In this document: positions 1 through 8,190 of the stretch, in pieces
How positions within the stretch are numbered: position 1 is the first letter of the stretch
Layout of the letters: every line of letters begins with the position of its first letter
From: Sulfolobus islandicus Y.N.15.51
GTDB taxonomy: Archaea > Thermoproteota > Thermoprotei_A > Sulfolobales > Sulfolobaceae
Direction: 5' to 3'
DNA length: 64,000 nucleotides
NCBI RefSeq assembly: GCF_000022485.1
Contig: NC_012623.1
Coordinates: 558,001 to 622,000, forward strand
Program-made: the position numbers and the translations under genes
The notes under the pieces: model-generated
The model's database searches: none
What the model was told of the DNA's origin: nothing
What the model saw: the letters and a program-made list of their open reading frames with translations, nothing else

Positions 1-2
1 AA

Positions 3-1019
3 CTACTAGAATTAGCATGTAATAAGGGATATAAGAAAGCATGCGAGCAAACAAAACCGGTCCTAGATCTGAAGAATTGGGATCCTAAGGTATGGGTAGG
101 AAAGGAGATATACAATTACAACATTGTCGATATAATCGGAGTTGGCGGCACAAGCTATATACTAAAGGGTGAAAAGGATGGGAATTTCTATGCCCTCAAG
201 GTACCTTTAATAAATTACTTAAATAACGTAATGGATTTAGTTGGAGAATCGTCCAAATTGATAGAACTTTCCACTAAATCCCCCTATATAGTTAGATTAT
301 ACGCAATTTATGCTGATCAGCTTGATGTAAAGGAAATCTTAGGAGGAAATTCAGAAATTTACTACAATAAACCACCGATGTTAGTAATTGAATTGATGAA
401 AGGCGGATCCATAAATGATGTAATAAATGTCAAAGAGTTAGTGAGGAGCGAATATTGGAGAAAAATAGTATTTATTGCTACAGCGAGGATTGCTGAAGCA
501 CTAGAGACCATACATTCCGAAGGCTACGTTCACTGTGATATTAAACCTCAAAACATATTGTTCAACGAGAAATTACCTCCTAACGCCAGACTAGCCTATG
601 ATAACTTGCAGAATGGTAAGATTATAGCTAAGTTAGCGGATTTAGGTTCTGCAGTCAGAGCTGGTGCAAAACCATTTAGTTATACTCCAGCATATGTACC
701 ATTTGACCTAGTTAAGTCAACTGCCTTTGGAGGAGTTTCCCCAATGGCTGATATATACGCATTAGGAGCTACTGTGTACAAATTATTAACTGGAGTCCCA
801 TTAAATACTAACGCAATGATAGAAGCTATAGATAAATTTGATGTTAGTAAGGATATGAGGTATTTGGATAATTCTTTATACAATACCAGGAATTTGGACT
901 TGCTAAGAAAGTACGTAGATAAAAATACTTATACCTTTATAGCGAAAATGGTGGATCAAGATCCTAATAAAAGGCCAACTAGTAAGGAAGTAAAGGAGTT
1001 TTTCTATTCCAAGATATAA
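3..1019 (+). CDS. Ser/Thr protein kinase, C-terminal part (5' end outside window)
   Basis: The reading frame is open from the left edge, so the first in-frame ATG (231) lies inside the kinase domain and is not the start. 338 residues are visible. The first ~20 (ACNKGYKKACEQT) resemble the end of a TPR/Sel1-like repeat. The eukaryotic-type kinase domain follows: glycine loop GVGGTSY (46-52), ATP lysine in YALKV (K66), catalytic loop HCDIKPQN (177-184), DLG instead of DFG (213-215), DIYALG, and the subdomain XI arginine in NKRPT. HCD replaces HRD, but the catalytic Asp, Lys and Asn are present, so it should be active. It is a paralogue of the complete TPR-kinase at 24016-26025, which shares the same C/G-rich linker pattern. 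Probably cytosolic signalling; substrate unknown. Gene order suggests SSO3182, from memory. Confidence 0.9.
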   Translation, partial: LLELACNKGYKKACEQTKPVLDLKNWDPKVWVGKEIYNYNIVDIIGVGGTSYILKGEKDGNFYALKVPLINYLNNVMDLVGESSKLIELSTKSPYIVRLYAIYADQLDVKEILGGNSEIYYNKPPMLVIELMKGGSINDVINVKELVRSEYWRKIVFIATARIAEALETIHSEGYVHCDIKPQNILFNEKLPPNARLAYDNLQNGKIIAKLADLGSAVRAGAKPFSYTPAYVPFDLVKSTAFGGVSPMADIYALGATVYKLLTGVPLNTNAMIEAIDKFDVSKDMRYLDNSLYNTRNLDLLRKYVDKNTYTFIAKMVDQDPNKRPTSKEVKEFFYSKI

Positions 1020-1035
1020 ATACTATTTAAGGAAC

Positions 1036-1428
1036 TTATTTAACGACTAAAACTGGAACATTGGACTTTGAAACTAAAGCATTCGACACACTTCCCAATA
1101 TGGCCTTCTTAATCCCTGTAAGCCCTCTACTACCAGTTACAATTAGACCGCATCCTATATTATTACAGTACTGTAATATTGAGTCAGCTACGTCATTACT
1201 TTCCAAAATTTTTTGCACTATCTTATAATCGCTAAGTTCACTTACTACCTCATCTTGCATTTGCTTTGCCCTTTGCTCACTCTGTATTATGACTTGTTCT
1301 GGACTTCTGGGTGCTTCTTTTACTATTGTAACTAGGTGTATTTCGTCTTCCTTTTTAATTAGATTTAATGCAAAAAATAAGGCATTTTTAGCATGATCTG
1401 AACCATCATATGCTACAACCACTTTCAT
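1036..1428 (-). CDS. Universal stress protein UspA family
   Basis: 130 residues, the normal length of a single-domain Usp. The N-terminal strand VVAYDGSDHAKNAL and the C-terminal nucleotide-binding motif GSRGLTG followed by GSVSNALV (G-2x-G-9x-G-S/T) are complete, indicating an ATP-binding dimeric Usp. It lies on the same strand as the upstream amino-acid permease, about 100 bp apart, and has its own TATA-like box, so it is probably a separate unit. Usp proteins often sit beside APC permeases in Sulfolobales, but a direct partnership here is only inferred. Confidence 0.92.
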   Translation of the reverse strand: MKVVVAYDGSDHAKNALFFALNLIKKEDEIHLVTIVKEAPRSPEQVIIQSEQRAKQMQDEVVSELSDYKIVQKILESNDVADSILQYCNNIGCGLIVTGSRGLTGIKKAILGSVSNALVSKSNVPVLVVK

Positions 1429-1451
1429 ATAGATAATTCTCTATCTACACT

Positions 1452-1463
1452 ATTTTAAAAATT
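1452..1463 (-). promoter_or_regulatory. TATA box of the uspA-like gene
   Basis: AATTTTTAAAAT on the minus strand lies 24-35 bp before the ATG, the spacing expected for a leaderless Sulfolobus transcript. An AGATA..TATCT inverted motif (about 1431-1446) lies between it and the start. Confidence 0.5.
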
Positions 1464-1526
1464 CCTATCATAGATATTAAAAAGTTTGTAGAAATAAGAT
1501 GGGTAAGTTAACCGTTAAGAAATATA

Positions 1527-2927
1527 TTAACGAACATTTAAAGCTTTTATCTTTTTAAGATATTCATCTATGGTTATTACATTATTATTTTCATCAACAA
1601 CTAGTGTTCCCGGAAATCCTTTTCTAGCTTTTAATATATACCAAGAAACCACAATACCAGCAAATACGGTGATCATTAAAAGCTGAACAATATCCATTTG
1701 TAGTACAGATTGAATATCTCCCCAAGAGTTTACTGCAGTTGCTGTAATGGGTATTACTATATTCGCTATTCCTAAACTATTTATCCTCCAGTAAAATACT
1801 GGAGCTCCGAAACCATCTAATATTCTACCTAGGAGCCACAATACTCCCTCAACTGCAGCTACCTCAGTGAAAGCCCCAGTAATACCTAATACAGAAACAG
1901 ATAACACTACAATCATGGCTGTTGAAATACCGATCATTGCAGTAGCTACCAATGGTTCTCCACTCCTATTAACTTTAGTAAAAATCTTAGGTGCTGCGTT
2001 TTCCCTTGCTAAATTAAATAGGATCCTAGCTGCCCCTATAGTTGTCCCTATATTAGACGCTAACAGACTATTAATTGATAGCATTAATGCTATATAAAAT
2101 GCGATTACTCCATATTTTATCATTTCTACGAATAATGGTTGATTCGAGTTAGCCAGACTATTTATCGTGCCGGGCCACAACACTATCATAGCGTAAGTTC
2201 CTAAAAACATGGAAATACCGCCTATGATTAGAGCTAACCACATTCCCTTAGATACATTCTCATGAGGATTCTTTGTCTCTTCGCCTAGGTAGGTAGCGGC
2301 TCCAGCTCCAGATATGCTTACAGTAGTTAGCACGTATGCTGTAGCCAGGTCTCCAAAATTCCTAAATTTAGGTACAAAATAATCGAAATGAATACCCTTA
2401 CTTAACGATAAGAAGAATAGTGAAATTAACAACGCTGCTTCAGCCGTAGCGCTTATGGTTACAACGTACCCTAGTAATTTTTTAACGTGAGTAAATGAAA
2501 TCAATGTAGGATAAGCTACACTAAAACCTATTATAGAATAAATTACCCAGCTTGGAATTATAATTCCCAAAATTTCAGATACCACTGATAAGATTGTATA
2601 AACTGCAATTACATTGACAACGTTTAAAAGTGTATAGGCTACCATCTCAGTAAGTGCTTCTAAAAACGCAAGTTTTTTACTTCTCCACGCTCCATAATTG
2701 AAGTTATAGTATCCTCCAGCAGATGCAAGCTTTTTAGTGTACATTGATAAGGTGTAAATCCATAAGGCACTTGTTAGTAAGGATAAAAATGTGGTGAATA
2801 TGACTGAAGATCCAGCATACAATATGGCTGCTGTAGTTGTTGAAACTACACTACCTAAAGGCGCTGTAACTGCCATTGCTTGAGCGTAAGTTTCCTTAAA
2901 CGATAAAACGGCTTTCTTAAGCTCCAT
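1527..2927 (-). CDS. APC superfamily amino-acid permease
   Basis: 466 residues with about 12 hydrophobic segments. The first helix carries APLGSVVSTTTAA and the central part has SISGAGAATYLGEETKNP, the APC-typical loop after TM6 with the conserved EE/TKNP pattern. It ends in a short hydrophilic tail. Cytoplasmic-membrane amino-acid or amine uptake is expected; the substrate cannot be read from sequence. The upstream region contains a clear TATA box and a perfect 13-bp palindrome, so expression is probably controlled. Two further APC permeases occur in the window (5374-6921 and 37627-38967). Confidence 0.9.
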   Translation of the reverse strand: MELKKAVLSFKETYAQAMAVTAPLGSVVSTTTAAILYAGSSVIFTTFLSLLTSALWIYTLSMYTKKLASAGGYYNFNYGAWRSKKLAFLEALTEMVAYTLLNVVNVIAVYTILSVVSEILGIIIPSWVIYSIIGFSVAYPTLISFTHVKKLLGYVVTISATAEAALLISLFFLSLSKGIHFDYFVPKFRNFGDLATAYVLTTVSISGAGAATYLGEETKNPHENVSKGMWLALIIGGISMFLGTYAMIVLWPGTINSLANSNQPLFVEMIKYGVIAFYIALMLSINSLLASNIGTTIGAARILFNLARENAAPKIFTKVNRSGEPLVATAMIGISTAMIVVLSVSVLGITGAFTEVAAVEGVLWLLGRILDGFGAPVFYWRINSLGIANIVIPITATAVNSWGDIQSVLQMDIVQLLMITVFAGIVVSWYILKARKGFPGTLVVDENNNVITIDEYLKKIKALNVR

Positions 2928-2957
2928 AGTATCTCCCTTTAAGCTTTACTGTCCTAA

Positions 2958-2970
2958 AAGTTTAAAAATT
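2958..2970 (-). promoter_or_regulatory. TATA box of the first APC permease
   Basis: Minus-strand AATTTTTAAACTT lies 31-43 bp before the ATG at 2927. A purine-rich GGGAG just before the ATG could serve as a ribosome-binding site on a short leader of about 8 nt. Confidence 0.5.
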
Positions 2971-2972
2971 TT

Positions 2973-2985
2973 CCCTAAATTAGGG
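2973..2985. promoter_or_regulatory. Candidate operator palindrome CCCTAAATTAGGG
   Basis: A perfect inverted repeat with 6-bp arms and one central base lies directly upstream of the TATA/BRE region of the permease. That is a typical position for an archaeal activator or repressor site. No regulator is assigned. Confidence 0.4.
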
Positions 2986-3126
2986 CAGAGAGTTTCATGA
3001 AAGCTTAAAAGACTTTCCCTTGAAAAGGTTAAAAATTGGCTTATAGGACTGCTAGAAAGCATTCAAATCAAAGACGATTAATTCTTACAAACACGTTTAA
3101 TAAAAGATTATAAGGGGAAAAATTAT

Positions 3127-3444
3127 TTATTTATTTATTTTCACAATTAACTCCAGATTTCTCTTTAAATCTTCAAATCGTATTTTCATTTCAGGTGGCA
3201 TTGGTTTCTTAGGAGAAATAGAATTTATAATTTCTAGAGATTTCCTAGCTTTCTCAACAGCAACGTTCTCGTTTTTATAAGCGTCATGATATGCCTCTCT
3301 AATTAACCTAATCGCTTCCCTCCACTTCTTTAAGTCATCCTCTGTTAATATCCCTTCCTTGATGTGATACATCTTTATATCGTCATCAACTAATGGGGCT
3401 TCATTATTTAGAACCTTCCATAAAACATTCTTCACATCTTCCAT
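3127..3444 (-). CDS. Small charged helical protein, unknown function
   Basis: 105 residues, rich in Lys/Glu and predicted mainly helical, with no membrane segment and no cysteines. I do not recognise a family. It lies 37 bp downstream of the DUF2299-like gene on the same strand, so it may belong to the 4868-to-3127 transcription unit with the 2-hydroxyacid dehydrogenase. The coding potential looks genuine: amphipathic pattern, an ATG start, and purine-biased codons like the neighbours. Confidence 0.7.
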   Translation of the reverse strand: MEDVKNVLWKVLNNEAPLVDDDIKMYHIKEGILTEDDLKKWREAIRLIREAYHDAYKNENVAVEKARKSLEIINSISPKKPMPPEMKIRFEDLKRNLELIVKINK

Positions 3445-3481
3445 ACGTTATAATCTAAAATAAAAAGTGGAATAAAAAGTC

Positions 3482-3973
3482 TCATGTGTATTTTAATGAA
3501 GTTTGTTGTTGGGGTTCATAAGGTCCAAATCTTTGGGTGAATTTCAACATTATACTAACGCCAGCATTTCTCACATCTAATAAAGTATTGATAAATTCGT
3601 TTGCGGTTAAGCCGTCTATAAATATTGGTTTAGATACTTGAATAACATTAGGAATTTCTTGATTTGGAGGTAGGGCTACGAAATCCACTCCATACCGTAA
3701 AGCTTCCAATTGTAAATCTATTATAAATTTGATTCTTTCCTCCCTATTTAGAGTCATTAAAGCACTGACATGAGATGGATGTATCCCTATTCCCATTGCT
3801 ATAATATAGAATTTTGAACTATCATTTACCCTCACCACACTAATAGTAGGCCCACCTTGCGGAGGTGTGGCAACAACGTGAAAGAATTCTTTAGCTTGAG
3901 GCGGTCTACTCGCAACTAGTCCTAATTCCTTTAACCAGTCCTCTATTTGTTTATCCATCGATTTGTCAAACAT
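3482..3973 (-). CDS. DUF2299-like archaeal protein
   Basis: 163 residues, soluble alpha/beta pattern, beginning IEDWLKELGLVASRPP and containing IIAMGIGIHPSHVSALMTL. The layout resembles the archaeal DUF2299 family, whose fold is similar to type III secretion chaperones. The family call is from memory and moderate. Its start overlaps the stop of the upstream dehydrogenase by 8 bp, implying translational coupling, but no functional link is known. Function is unknown. Confidence 0.65.
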   Translation of the reverse strand: MFDKSMDKQIEDWLKELGLVASRPPQAKEFFHVVATPPQGGPTISVVRVNDSSKFYIIAMGIGIHPSHVSALMTLNREERIKFIIDLQLEALRYGVDFVALPPNQEIPNVIQVSKPIFIDGLTANEFINTLLDVRNAGVSIMLKFTQRFGPYEPQQQTSLKYT

Positions 3974-4868
3974 AATCTTCCCTTCTTACTTCATTATCTG
4001 CAACTCCCTTATCTATATATTTTTTCACATTCAAACAAGCCATGAACATTGCCCTCTTCATTATGCTCTCATTACCATAAGCTCCAGCAGTGTGAAGCGT
4101 TCCAGTAAAGTTATCTAATTCCCATAGCTTTGTATTATAGAAATCCTCCTTACCGTTTTTTCTCCAAAATACATCAGTCCCAAACCTCACGTCTTGCCTC
4201 TCCTTAAGCAACCTATAAATACCTTCTTCATCCACTGTCTCACCTCTGCCTACATTAACAATTATAGCATTACGCTTTACATCTTTTAGTAGATCATAAT
4301 TTAAAAGACTCCTAGTTTGCTTGTTTAGAGGTAACGTATCGACAATTATATCAGCCTCTTTAATTTTCTCCCTTATCATTATCATTTCGTGCTTTTCGTC
4401 AAACCATTCAGGTTTTCTGAATGATCTGGAAATTCCTATTACATAATTTCTAAAAGCCGTTTTACCTATCCTGGCAACTTCAGACCCTATGCCACCACCA
4501 CCTAAAACCAACAACGTTTTTTCAGAAACGTCGTAAACTATAGTCCTCTTTTTTGTTCCCACACCTTTGGCTAATGCTAAAATTAGAGCCCAAGCGTGTT
4601 CAGCTACTGATAAAGAATAGGCACCGGCATTTGAGAATACTTTAACATGTGGAGGAACTATAGAGAAATTTAAATCATCAACTCCCGCTGAGAACGTTTG
4701 TATTACCTTAAGGTTAGGCATCTTATCTATGAGATCGCTATTTACTCTTCCTGGCCACGTTAGTAAGATCTCTGCATTTTTATAATCTTCTTCTGTTAGA
4801 TTTTCGTCTTTAATATTAATTATATTTTCGCACTCTTCAGGGACTTTTTCTGTAGATATTATCTTCAT
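3966..4868 (-). CDS. D-isomer-specific 2-hydroxyacid dehydrogenase
   Basis: 300 residues, slightly short for the family (310-330). The Rossmann motif LVLGGGGIGSEVARIG is near residue 115. The catalytic Arg lies in NVGRGETVD and the catalytic His in GTLHTAGAYGNES. These mark an NAD(P)H-dependent reduction of a 2-keto acid such as glyoxylate, hydroxypyruvate or phosphohydroxypyruvate. It lacks the ACT/regulatory domain of SerA, so a general hydroxyacid or glyoxylate reductase role is more likely. It is the first gene of a probable operon with the DUF2299-like gene. Confidence 0.85.
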   Translation of the reverse strand: MKIISTEKVPEECENIINIKDENLTEEDYKNAEILLTWPGRVNSDLIDKMPNLKVIQTFSAGVDDLNFSIVPPHVKVFSNAGAYSLSVAEHAWALILALAKGVGTKKRTIVYDVSEKTLLVLGGGGIGSEVARIGKTAFRNYVIGISRSFRKPEWFDEKHEMIMIREKIKEADIIVDTLPLNKQTRSLLNYDLLKDVKRNAIIVNVGRGETVDEEGIYRLLKERQDVRFGTDVFWRKNGKEDFYNTKLWELDNFTGTLHTAGAYGNESIMKRAMFMACLNVKKYIDKGVADNEVRREDYV

Positions 4869-4921
4869 AAACCCTACTTTACTTCATAGGTTTTTAATTT
4901 TTAATACAAGGAAAGTCATCT

Positions 4922-5037
4922 TCAGAAACCGCTAAGTTTCAAATTCTCTATTAGTTTTTTTCCCTCTTCAGTTATTTTGTATTTATCCCCAACACGCCTT
5001 ATTAATCCATGAGACTCCAATTTATTTAAGTAGATCC
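4922..5037 (-). pseudogene. C-terminal fragment of a small winged-helix regulator (partner of 7268-7394)
   Basis: On the minus strand the sequence reads RIYLNKLESHGLIRRVGD, then KYKITEEGKKLIENLKLSGF and stop. This is the recognition-helix end and wing of an MarR/PadR-like winged helix. It has no start: the frame is cut by the inverted-repeat element at 5038. The matching N-terminal half (…NVSRKSVRIY) is on the opposite strand at 7268-7394. Both halves carry the same 9 bp, GGATCTACT, at the break. Joining them through one copy gives an uninterrupted …SVRIYLNKLES… frame. Confidence 0.85.
5029..5037. repeat. 9-bp target duplication, copy 1 (inverted relative to copy 2)
   Basis: AGTAGATCC here is the exact reverse complement of GGATCTACT at 7386-7394. 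Both copies abut the outermost base of an element end. Nine bp is the usual target duplication of IS1-family elements. Its inverted orientation across the pair points to an inversion between them. Confidence 0.8.
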
Positions 5038-5154
5038 GAGAGTGTCGTTATTAAGCTACAAATGAGTAAATGAGCTTAGAAGGGCATAGGTAACGTTATA
5101 CTCTATAACGGATTACCTTTGTGACATAATTTATAGCTTAATATTGACACTTAT
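5038..5154. mobile_element. 117-bp MITE-like inverted-repeat element related to the IS at 7395
   Basis: The left end reads GAGAGTGTCGTTATTAAGCT and the right end, reverse complemented, ATAAGTGTCAATATTAAGCT. The imperfect terminal repeats extend about 22-26 bp and resemble the ends of the IS1-family element at 7395-8190 (shared AGTGTCG and TTAAGCTACAAAT). The centre is also a hairpin (AGGTAA..CGTTATA ctc TATAACGGATTACCT), so the whole element can fold back on itself. It has no coding capacity. The interior does not match the IS interior, so it is a MITE-type relative rather than a simple deletion of that copy. Confidence 0.75.
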
Positions 5155-5337
5155 CTCCGCACTCAAAAATCTTATAAGCTATGATTAATGCTGAAAACAC
5201 TAAAGAATAATGACTCAACATAAAGAGAAACTCATACCAAATTCCAGACCCTCATTAATTGGGTTTATAGTTACAATTAGAGGTATCAATGGTACTATTA
5301 GATTTTTGACTTTAAACTCCTCTCTTATAAGTTTCAT
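5155..5337 (-). pseudogene. N-terminal fragment of a DUF1404-like membrane protein (partner of 8191-8478)
   Basis: From an ATG at 5337 the minus strand reads MKLIREEFKVKNLIVPLIPL and then a hydrophobic stretch up to NEGLEFG. After a one-base frameshift it continues YEFLFMLSHYSLVFSALIIA YKIF and breaks at the element. Two membrane segments with a SHY/DHY-type motif resemble Sulfolobaceae DUF1404 proteins (from memory). The C-terminal half is on the plus strand beyond the IS at 8191. Both a frameshift and the breakpoint inactivate it. Confidence 0.65.
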
Positions 5338-5373
5338 AATTAAAAAAAATAGCTAATTTTATTTTAAAAAACT

Positions 5374-6921
5374 TTATTCGGGTGGTATTTCCTTGAATGC
5401 CAAATCTATATCAATACCTTTCCTTTTGTGAATAATCTTTGATATAATGTATATTAATGCACTAACAATAAGTGTCCCTATTACAAATACAGTTGTAATT
5501 AAGTTAGGTCCACTAGAAGTCATGAATCCGAAGTCTGAATTAGTAGCTGCCACATAAGTCAGATATGCGAAATAACCAGCCGAAATTAAACCTGCTATAG
5601 ATAATATATAATTTCTTTCTTTAATTCCAAATGCAATACCAGCTACACTTACCACGAGAAAATATAGGCTTCCTAGTATTGTAGCACCATAAAGGGAAAG
5701 TGCAGCGCCTATGGAAAATGCCGGAACTAAAAGCAACAGTAAAGTTAATGAGAGATCAAATACGTGAGCGTATACTGGTGAACCATGTTTATTAACCTCA
5801 CTGAACTTAGTCGGTAAAACTCTATCAAAGGACAATGCAAAAACGTATCTGGCAAATACTATAACACCGTAAGCAAGTATGTATATGTTCCATACTATTA
5901 GCCCTAATGCGATTATCCATTGTAATATTGGATTTGACGCTACAGCTATTGCAGCCGTCCAGAAGTTGTATAAAAAGGTTGGATAAGCTTCTAAGTTGAA
6001 ATTATAACCTCCAATTAAATCCATCTCAAGAAACGCTAATGTAACCAATATTCCAGTGAGTATTAAAGCTATTGGTAAGTTCCACTTTATGGTTTTCTTT
6101 CCTTTAAATTCAGCTGCAACTGCTGGTCCAGCTTGCATCCAAGGATATGTATATAACGCGAAGAACGGTAAGAGGAATAATGTAGCAGACCAAGATATCG
6201 AAGAAGGCAAAAATGATCCTCTAGATGAGGGAATAGTTACATTAAGATTATTAGCGGTTATTAGTGTTGAAATTTTCGAGTAAAAGTCACCTGAATTAAG
6301 CGCTAAAACTATCATTGCTAAGACTAACGTGGCCATTGAAAATATTCCCAACACTGATACTACTCTATACCCCCACTTAGCCCTAAATATGTTAAGGAGA
6401 ATTATTACTACGAAAACTAACGCCGAAATGCCATAAATTATTAAACTTTGTTGTAAGGTTGGTGTTACTGCATATGGGTCCACTATTATGTTGTTGGCTA
6501 TACTTAAGAGCGCAGGAGAGTGTTGATATTCACCTATTACTGTTAGGGCAGTGTTTATGGCGGAAGATGTGAAAAATGCTACTAGTGCGAAGTAAGCTGT
6601 AGATTCTATCATCACAGCCAGAGCCATTGTAGATCCTAAACCACCATTTAGGCTTCTCGAAATCCATATGTAATCTCCACCAGTTCTTGGAATTTTTGAC
6701 GTTAAAATTACATAAATTAATAATTGCGGTATAGCGAAAATAAAACCAATTAACGATGCTAACCATAACACTCCTCCTTGTTGTATATATGGTGATATTG
6801 ATTCAAATAGAGCTATTCCAGCTGACATATTGCCTATGTTAAGTGCAACTGCGTCCCATAACGATACATTCTTTATTAAACCGGAAGTCTCCCTTACGAA
6901 TATTTTGTTTTTGCTGCTCAC
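5374..6921 (-). CDS. APC superfamily amino-acid permease (within the inverted segment)
   Basis: 515 residues with 12 or more hydrophobic helices. It starts at GTG with a short hydrophilic N-terminus, then [20 protein letters not shown], a typical APC TM1 with the conserved small residues, and has a PRTGGDYIW motif after TM2. It is expected to import an amino acid or amine across the cytoplasmic membrane. It is intact although it lies between the two elements and was probably inverted as a unit. The promoter at 6943-6950 overlaps a TTTACTTA half-site that recurs as an 18-bp palindrome upstream, suggesting control by a local regulator. Confidence 0.9.
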   Translation of the reverse strand: MSSKNKIFVRETSGLIKNVSLWDAVALNIGNMSAGIALFESISPYIQQGGVLWLASLIGFIFAIPQLLIYVILTSKIPRTGGDYIWISRSLNGGLGSTMALAVMIESTAYFALVAFFTSSAINTALTVIGEYQHSPALLSIANNIIVDPYAVTPTLQQSLIIYGISALVFVVIILLNIFRAKWGYRVVSVLGIFSMATLVLAMIVLALNSGDFYSKISTLITANNLNVTIPSSRGSFLPSSISWSATLFLLPFFALYTYPWMQAGPAVAAEFKGKKTIKWNLPIALILTGILVTLAFLEMDLIGGYNFNLEAYPTFLYNFWTAAIAVASNPILQWIIALGLIVWNIYILAYGVIVFARYVFALSFDRVLPTKFSEVNKHGSPVYAHVFDLSLTLLLLLVPAFSIGAALSLYGATILGSLYFLVVSVAGIAFGIKERNYILSIAGLISAGYFAYLTYVAATNSDFGFMTSSGPNLITTVFVIGTLIVSALIYIISKIIHKRKGIDIDLAFKEIPPE

Positions 6922-6942
6922 ACGCTATCTTCTAAATTCCCC

Positions 6943-6950
6943 TATTTAAA
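6943..6950 (-). promoter_or_regulatory. TATA box of the APC permease at 5374
   Basis: TTTAAATA on the minus strand lies 22-29 bp before the GTG start at 6921, compatible with a leaderless transcript. The adjoining 6951-6958 TTTACTTA half-site covers the BRE position. Confidence 0.5.
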
Positions 6951-7012
6951 TTTACTTATCTATTGCAAAAGTATGATTAAATCCTTGTAGAAAATTTACT
7001 TACATAAGTAAA
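6951..7012. promoter_or_regulatory. Candidate operator: TTTACTTA half-site plus 18-bp palindrome
   Basis: TTTACTTACATAAGTAAA (6995-7012) is a perfect palindrome with 8-bp arms around CA. An additional direct TTTACTTA lies at 6951-6958, next to the permease TATA box. Three copies of one octamer in 62 bp upstream of a permease, with a regulator gene fragment on the other side, look like an operator cluster. Confidence 0.55.
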
Positions 7013-7236
7013 TGTTATAAGAATCTTCTCACTAATAAATTTTTCTTCCAAAATAACATGGTCAGCTCCATGTAAAAACCTAAAGAATTGGGAACAAGAG
7101 ATAAATATTATGCCTTATTCGTATTATCGATGGCTACCAAAAGATCAATATTATTTACCGTAACTATTACTCTATTTCATATAGGTTTGTTAATATCTAA
7201 ACATCATAATTATAGGTTCTCTAGCTGTCCGTTTTT

Positions 7237-7248
7237 AGCATATATTCC
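7237..7248 (+). promoter_or_regulatory. TATA box of the disrupted winged-helix gene
   Basis: AGCATATATTCC lies about 25 bp before the GTG at 7268, supporting that GTG as the original leaderless start of the regulator. Confidence 0.4.
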
Positions 7249-7267
7249 CTTAACTTCCGATTTTATA

Positions 7268-7394
7268 GTGGATACAAAATGTAGATATAACCTGCTCAAA
7301 ATTCTAGATTTGATTGAAGAAGCGGAAGATGGCTTAACAGTAGAATATATATCCACTAATCTAAATGTAAGTAGAAAATCTGTTAGGATCTACT
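7268..7394 (+). pseudogene. N-terminal fragment of the small winged-helix regulator (partner of 4922-5037)
   Basis: The frame reads (M)DTKCRYNLLKILDLIEEAED, then GLTVEYISTNLNVSRKSVRIY, the first helices and recognition-helix start of a winged-helix DNA-binding domain. It stops at a TGA created by the element at 7395. GTG 7268 is preferred as start because a TATA box lies 25 bp upstream; an in-frame TTG at 7088 would add about 60 residues of doubtful coding sequence. The rejoined protein would have 77 residues. The neighbouring permease and octamer operator suggest it once regulated that promoter. Confidence 0.8.
7386..7394. repeat. 9-bp target duplication, copy 2
   Basis: GGATCTACT immediately precedes the left end of the IS1-family element. 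The inverted counterpart lies at 5029-5037, not on the right side of this IS, where the flank is TCCACACTC. Confidence 0.8.
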
Positions 7395-8190
7395 GATAGT
7401 GTCGTCGTTAAGCTACAAATTCTGGGATTAACCTTCTCTCCCATAAGACTAGGGCTATGGAGTACATCATGGTGCGAATGCTCCTATTTACTGCCTTCGT
7501 TGCTCTCTTGAATCTAATTAGCCTATCCCTTAATGAGGAATGAAAGGACTCGTTCGGGTTAACTGGCGAGACAACCGTGTGGTCTTTCAACCAGAAGTAC
7601 AAGTTATAATCATCGCTCACCCATCTACCCTCGTCAGGCAAATACTTTTTGACCTCAAGGAAAGTACTCTCATCCCTATCCCCCACAGAGTAAATGAGGT
7701 AAACTCCCAGCTTCGTGTACACGTAACAAGTGAAAACCCACTTGTAAAAAGCCCTAGCATTCTTGTACAAGTAAGTCCACATCTCATCAACAACCTTAGC
7801 AACAACCTTACCCTTGACCAGCTCCTTAGCCCTACCCCACAACTCAACCAACTTCTCATGCTTTTTCCTACCATAACGCTTAATCCAAGTGAAAACAGTA
7901 CCAAGAGGTACGTTAAGCACCCTAGAAATAGCCCTCATACTCATACCATTAGCATACATTCTCAAAGCCTCCTCCCTCAACTTCCTAGAATGATGATGAT
8001 AACTAGCATCACCCAAGAAGTACTTACCACAATCCCTACACAAAAACTTCTGCCTACCCAAAGGCCTACCACACTTAACAACATGATGACTACCACAAGA
8101 GGGACAAGAAACGTCTTGCCTAAATACAGGCTTCCTACCCATAAGTAATACTCGTTATACAAATATAAATAACTTAACGACGACACTACC
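7395..8190 (-). mobile_element. IS1-family insertion sequence, 796 bp (ISC796-like)
   Basis: The ends are GATAGTGTCGTCGTTAAG on the left and, reverse complemented, GGTAGTGTCGTCGTTAAG on the right: 17 of 18 positions agree. The length of 796 bp equals that of ISC796 as I remember it. One complete transposase gene fills it on the minus strand. No matching direct target repeat surrounds it. The left flank instead pairs, inverted, with the flank of the element at 5038, which indicates rearrangement after insertion. Confidence 0.85.
7408..8142 (-). CDS. tnpA: IS1-family transposase
   Basis: 244 residues. An N-terminal zinc ribbon has Cys13, Cys16, Cys35 and Cys38 (CPSC…CRDC). A helix-turn-helix follows at about 55-90 (EEALRMYANGMSMRAISRVL). 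The DDE catalytic triad is plausible at D119 (VVDEMW), D177/D178 (VSDDYN) and E198 (NPNESFHSSLRDR), the last in the IS1-typical NxxE..S..R context. It is a single uninterrupted frame, unlike bacterial IS1, which needs frameshifting; this is normal for archaeal members. It appears intact and potentially active. Confidence 0.9.
   Translation of the reverse strand: MGRKPVFRQDVSCPSCGSHHVVKCGRPLGRQKFLCRDCGKYFLGDASYHHHSRKLREEALRMYANGMSMRAISRVLNVPLGTVFTWIKRYGRKKHEKLVELWGRAKELVKGKVVAKVVDEMWTYLYKNARAFYKWVFTCYVYTKLGVYLIYSVGDRDESTFLEVKKYLPDEGRWVSDDYNLYFWLKDHTVVSPVNPNESFHSSLRDRLIRFKRATKAVNRSIRTMMYSIALVLWERRLIPEFVA

Noticed and set aside
231-1019. ATG at 231 as kinase start
   Set aside because: The frame is open to the window edge and includes the glycine loop and ATP lysine upstream of 231.
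7088-7267. Upstream extension of the winged-helix fragment from a TTG
   Set aside because: A TATA box 25 bp before GTG 7268 and the lack of domain-like sequence before it favour the short form. The extension could be chance open frame, though it is not excluded.
7540-8148. A 202-codon plus-strand open frame within the IS
   Set aside because: It is antisense to the transposase, Ser/Thr/Pro-rich with no domain pattern, and arises from the codon bias of the real gene.
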